From assembly GCA_900618795.1 (NCBI GenBank), contig UYJD01000021.1, positions 96,129-160,128 of the forward strand: DNA of 64,000 bases. The letters run 5' to 3'. The stretch's first letter is position 1, and every line of letters starts with the position of its first letter. This stretch comes from Cyanodermella asteris (Eukaryota > Ascomycota > Lecanoromycetes > Ostropales > Stictidaceae). Shown here piece by piece: positions 63,820 through 64,000 of the stretch. The position numbers and the translations under genes were made by a program. The notes beneath the pieces are model-generated. The model ran no database searches. It had not been told where the DNA came from and saw nothing but the letters and a program-made list of their open reading frames with translations.

Positions 63820-64000
63820 TCAGCTGCAAGTTGTTATGTACTTCAGGCGGAGCGCAGCGGCGTGATTGGTCGCAGCTAGATGTTATAGACTCCACGGCAG
63901 CTTCGGCCGAGACTGAAACATGCAGTCCAAAAAGACAAGCGAGATGGGTACAAGGCAGCGATCTCAGACAGAAGCCAGCAAGAACGAGACGTTTACAGAC
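63820..64000 (-). other. Window edge: likely first exon and promoter of the coiled-coil gene
   Basis: On the minus strand this edge carries candidate ATGs, for example at 63938-63940, but none gives a frame that joins the conserved exon without an intron I can place. The first exon and promoter probably extend past 64000. Confidence 0.4.

Noticed and set aside
1-64000. Transposons, viral fossils and CRISPR
   Set aside because: No transposase, reverse transcriptase, integrase, capsid gene, long terminal repeat or regularly spaced repeat array is visible on either strand.

Overview
This is a fungal nuclear DNA segment, best matched to a filamentous ascomycete (Pezizomycotina). Dothideomycetes is my best guess, at moderate confidence. 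The grounds are protein-coding genes on both strands, several of them with one or a few short GT-AG introns (47-73 nt where I could place them), no bacterial operons, and families typical of this group: a PTH11-type rhodopsin-domain receptor, a GH5 type II membrane glucanase, a sedolisin protease, OSCA/Csc1-type channels, Zn2Cys6 proteins and small secreted cysteine-rich proteins. I see no rRNA, convincing tRNA, CRISPR array, intact transposon or viral fossil.

Layout. 0-10 kb: cytosolic tyrosyl-tRNA synthetase (+), a convergent coiled-coil orphan (-), a caspase-like cysteine protease whose N-terminal part lies in another frame (-), a glutathione S-transferase (+) and the five-exon E2 enzyme UBC8 (-). 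9.5-15 kb: gene-poor stretch with an orphan ORF (-), a doubtful 62-aa secreted ORF (+) and a convincing 8-cysteine secreted protein (+). 15.5-26.4 kb: membrane-anchored exo-beta-1,3-glucanase (+), a paraoxonase-like beta-propeller protein (-), a thioredoxin with a TCPNC active site (-) and a PTH11-like receptor (+). 26.9-35 kb: a large DEVH-box RNA helicase (+), an F-box-like protein (+) and a 48-residue membrane micropeptide (+). 35.5-50.3 kb, all on the minus strand: an OSCA/Csc1 channel, a secreted sedolisin, alanine aminotransferase, an unusual Zn2Cys6 protein and an MFS sugar transporter. 50.3-54.7 kb: the largest stretch without a gene. 54.7-64 kb: BUD22 (-), a conserved zinc-finger-like protein (-), a DHR2-type DEAH helicase (+) and a conserved coiled-coil protein whose first exon I cannot resolve (-).

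Functional links are loose. BUD22 and DHR2, both needed for small-subunit rRNA processing in yeast, lie within 5 kb and flank an uncharacterised gene. The glucanase, sedolisin, sugar transporter, PTH11-like receptor and 8-Cys protein fit a wall-remodelling, nutrient-acquiring and possibly host-interacting lifestyle, but they do not form a recognisable cluster. The points most worth following up are the frame-split caspase-like gene, the TCPNC thioredoxin, the 8-Cys secreted protein, the membrane micropeptide with a splice donor at its stop, the Zn2Cys6 protein with a C-terminal cluster, and the possible leader upstream of alanine aminotransferase.
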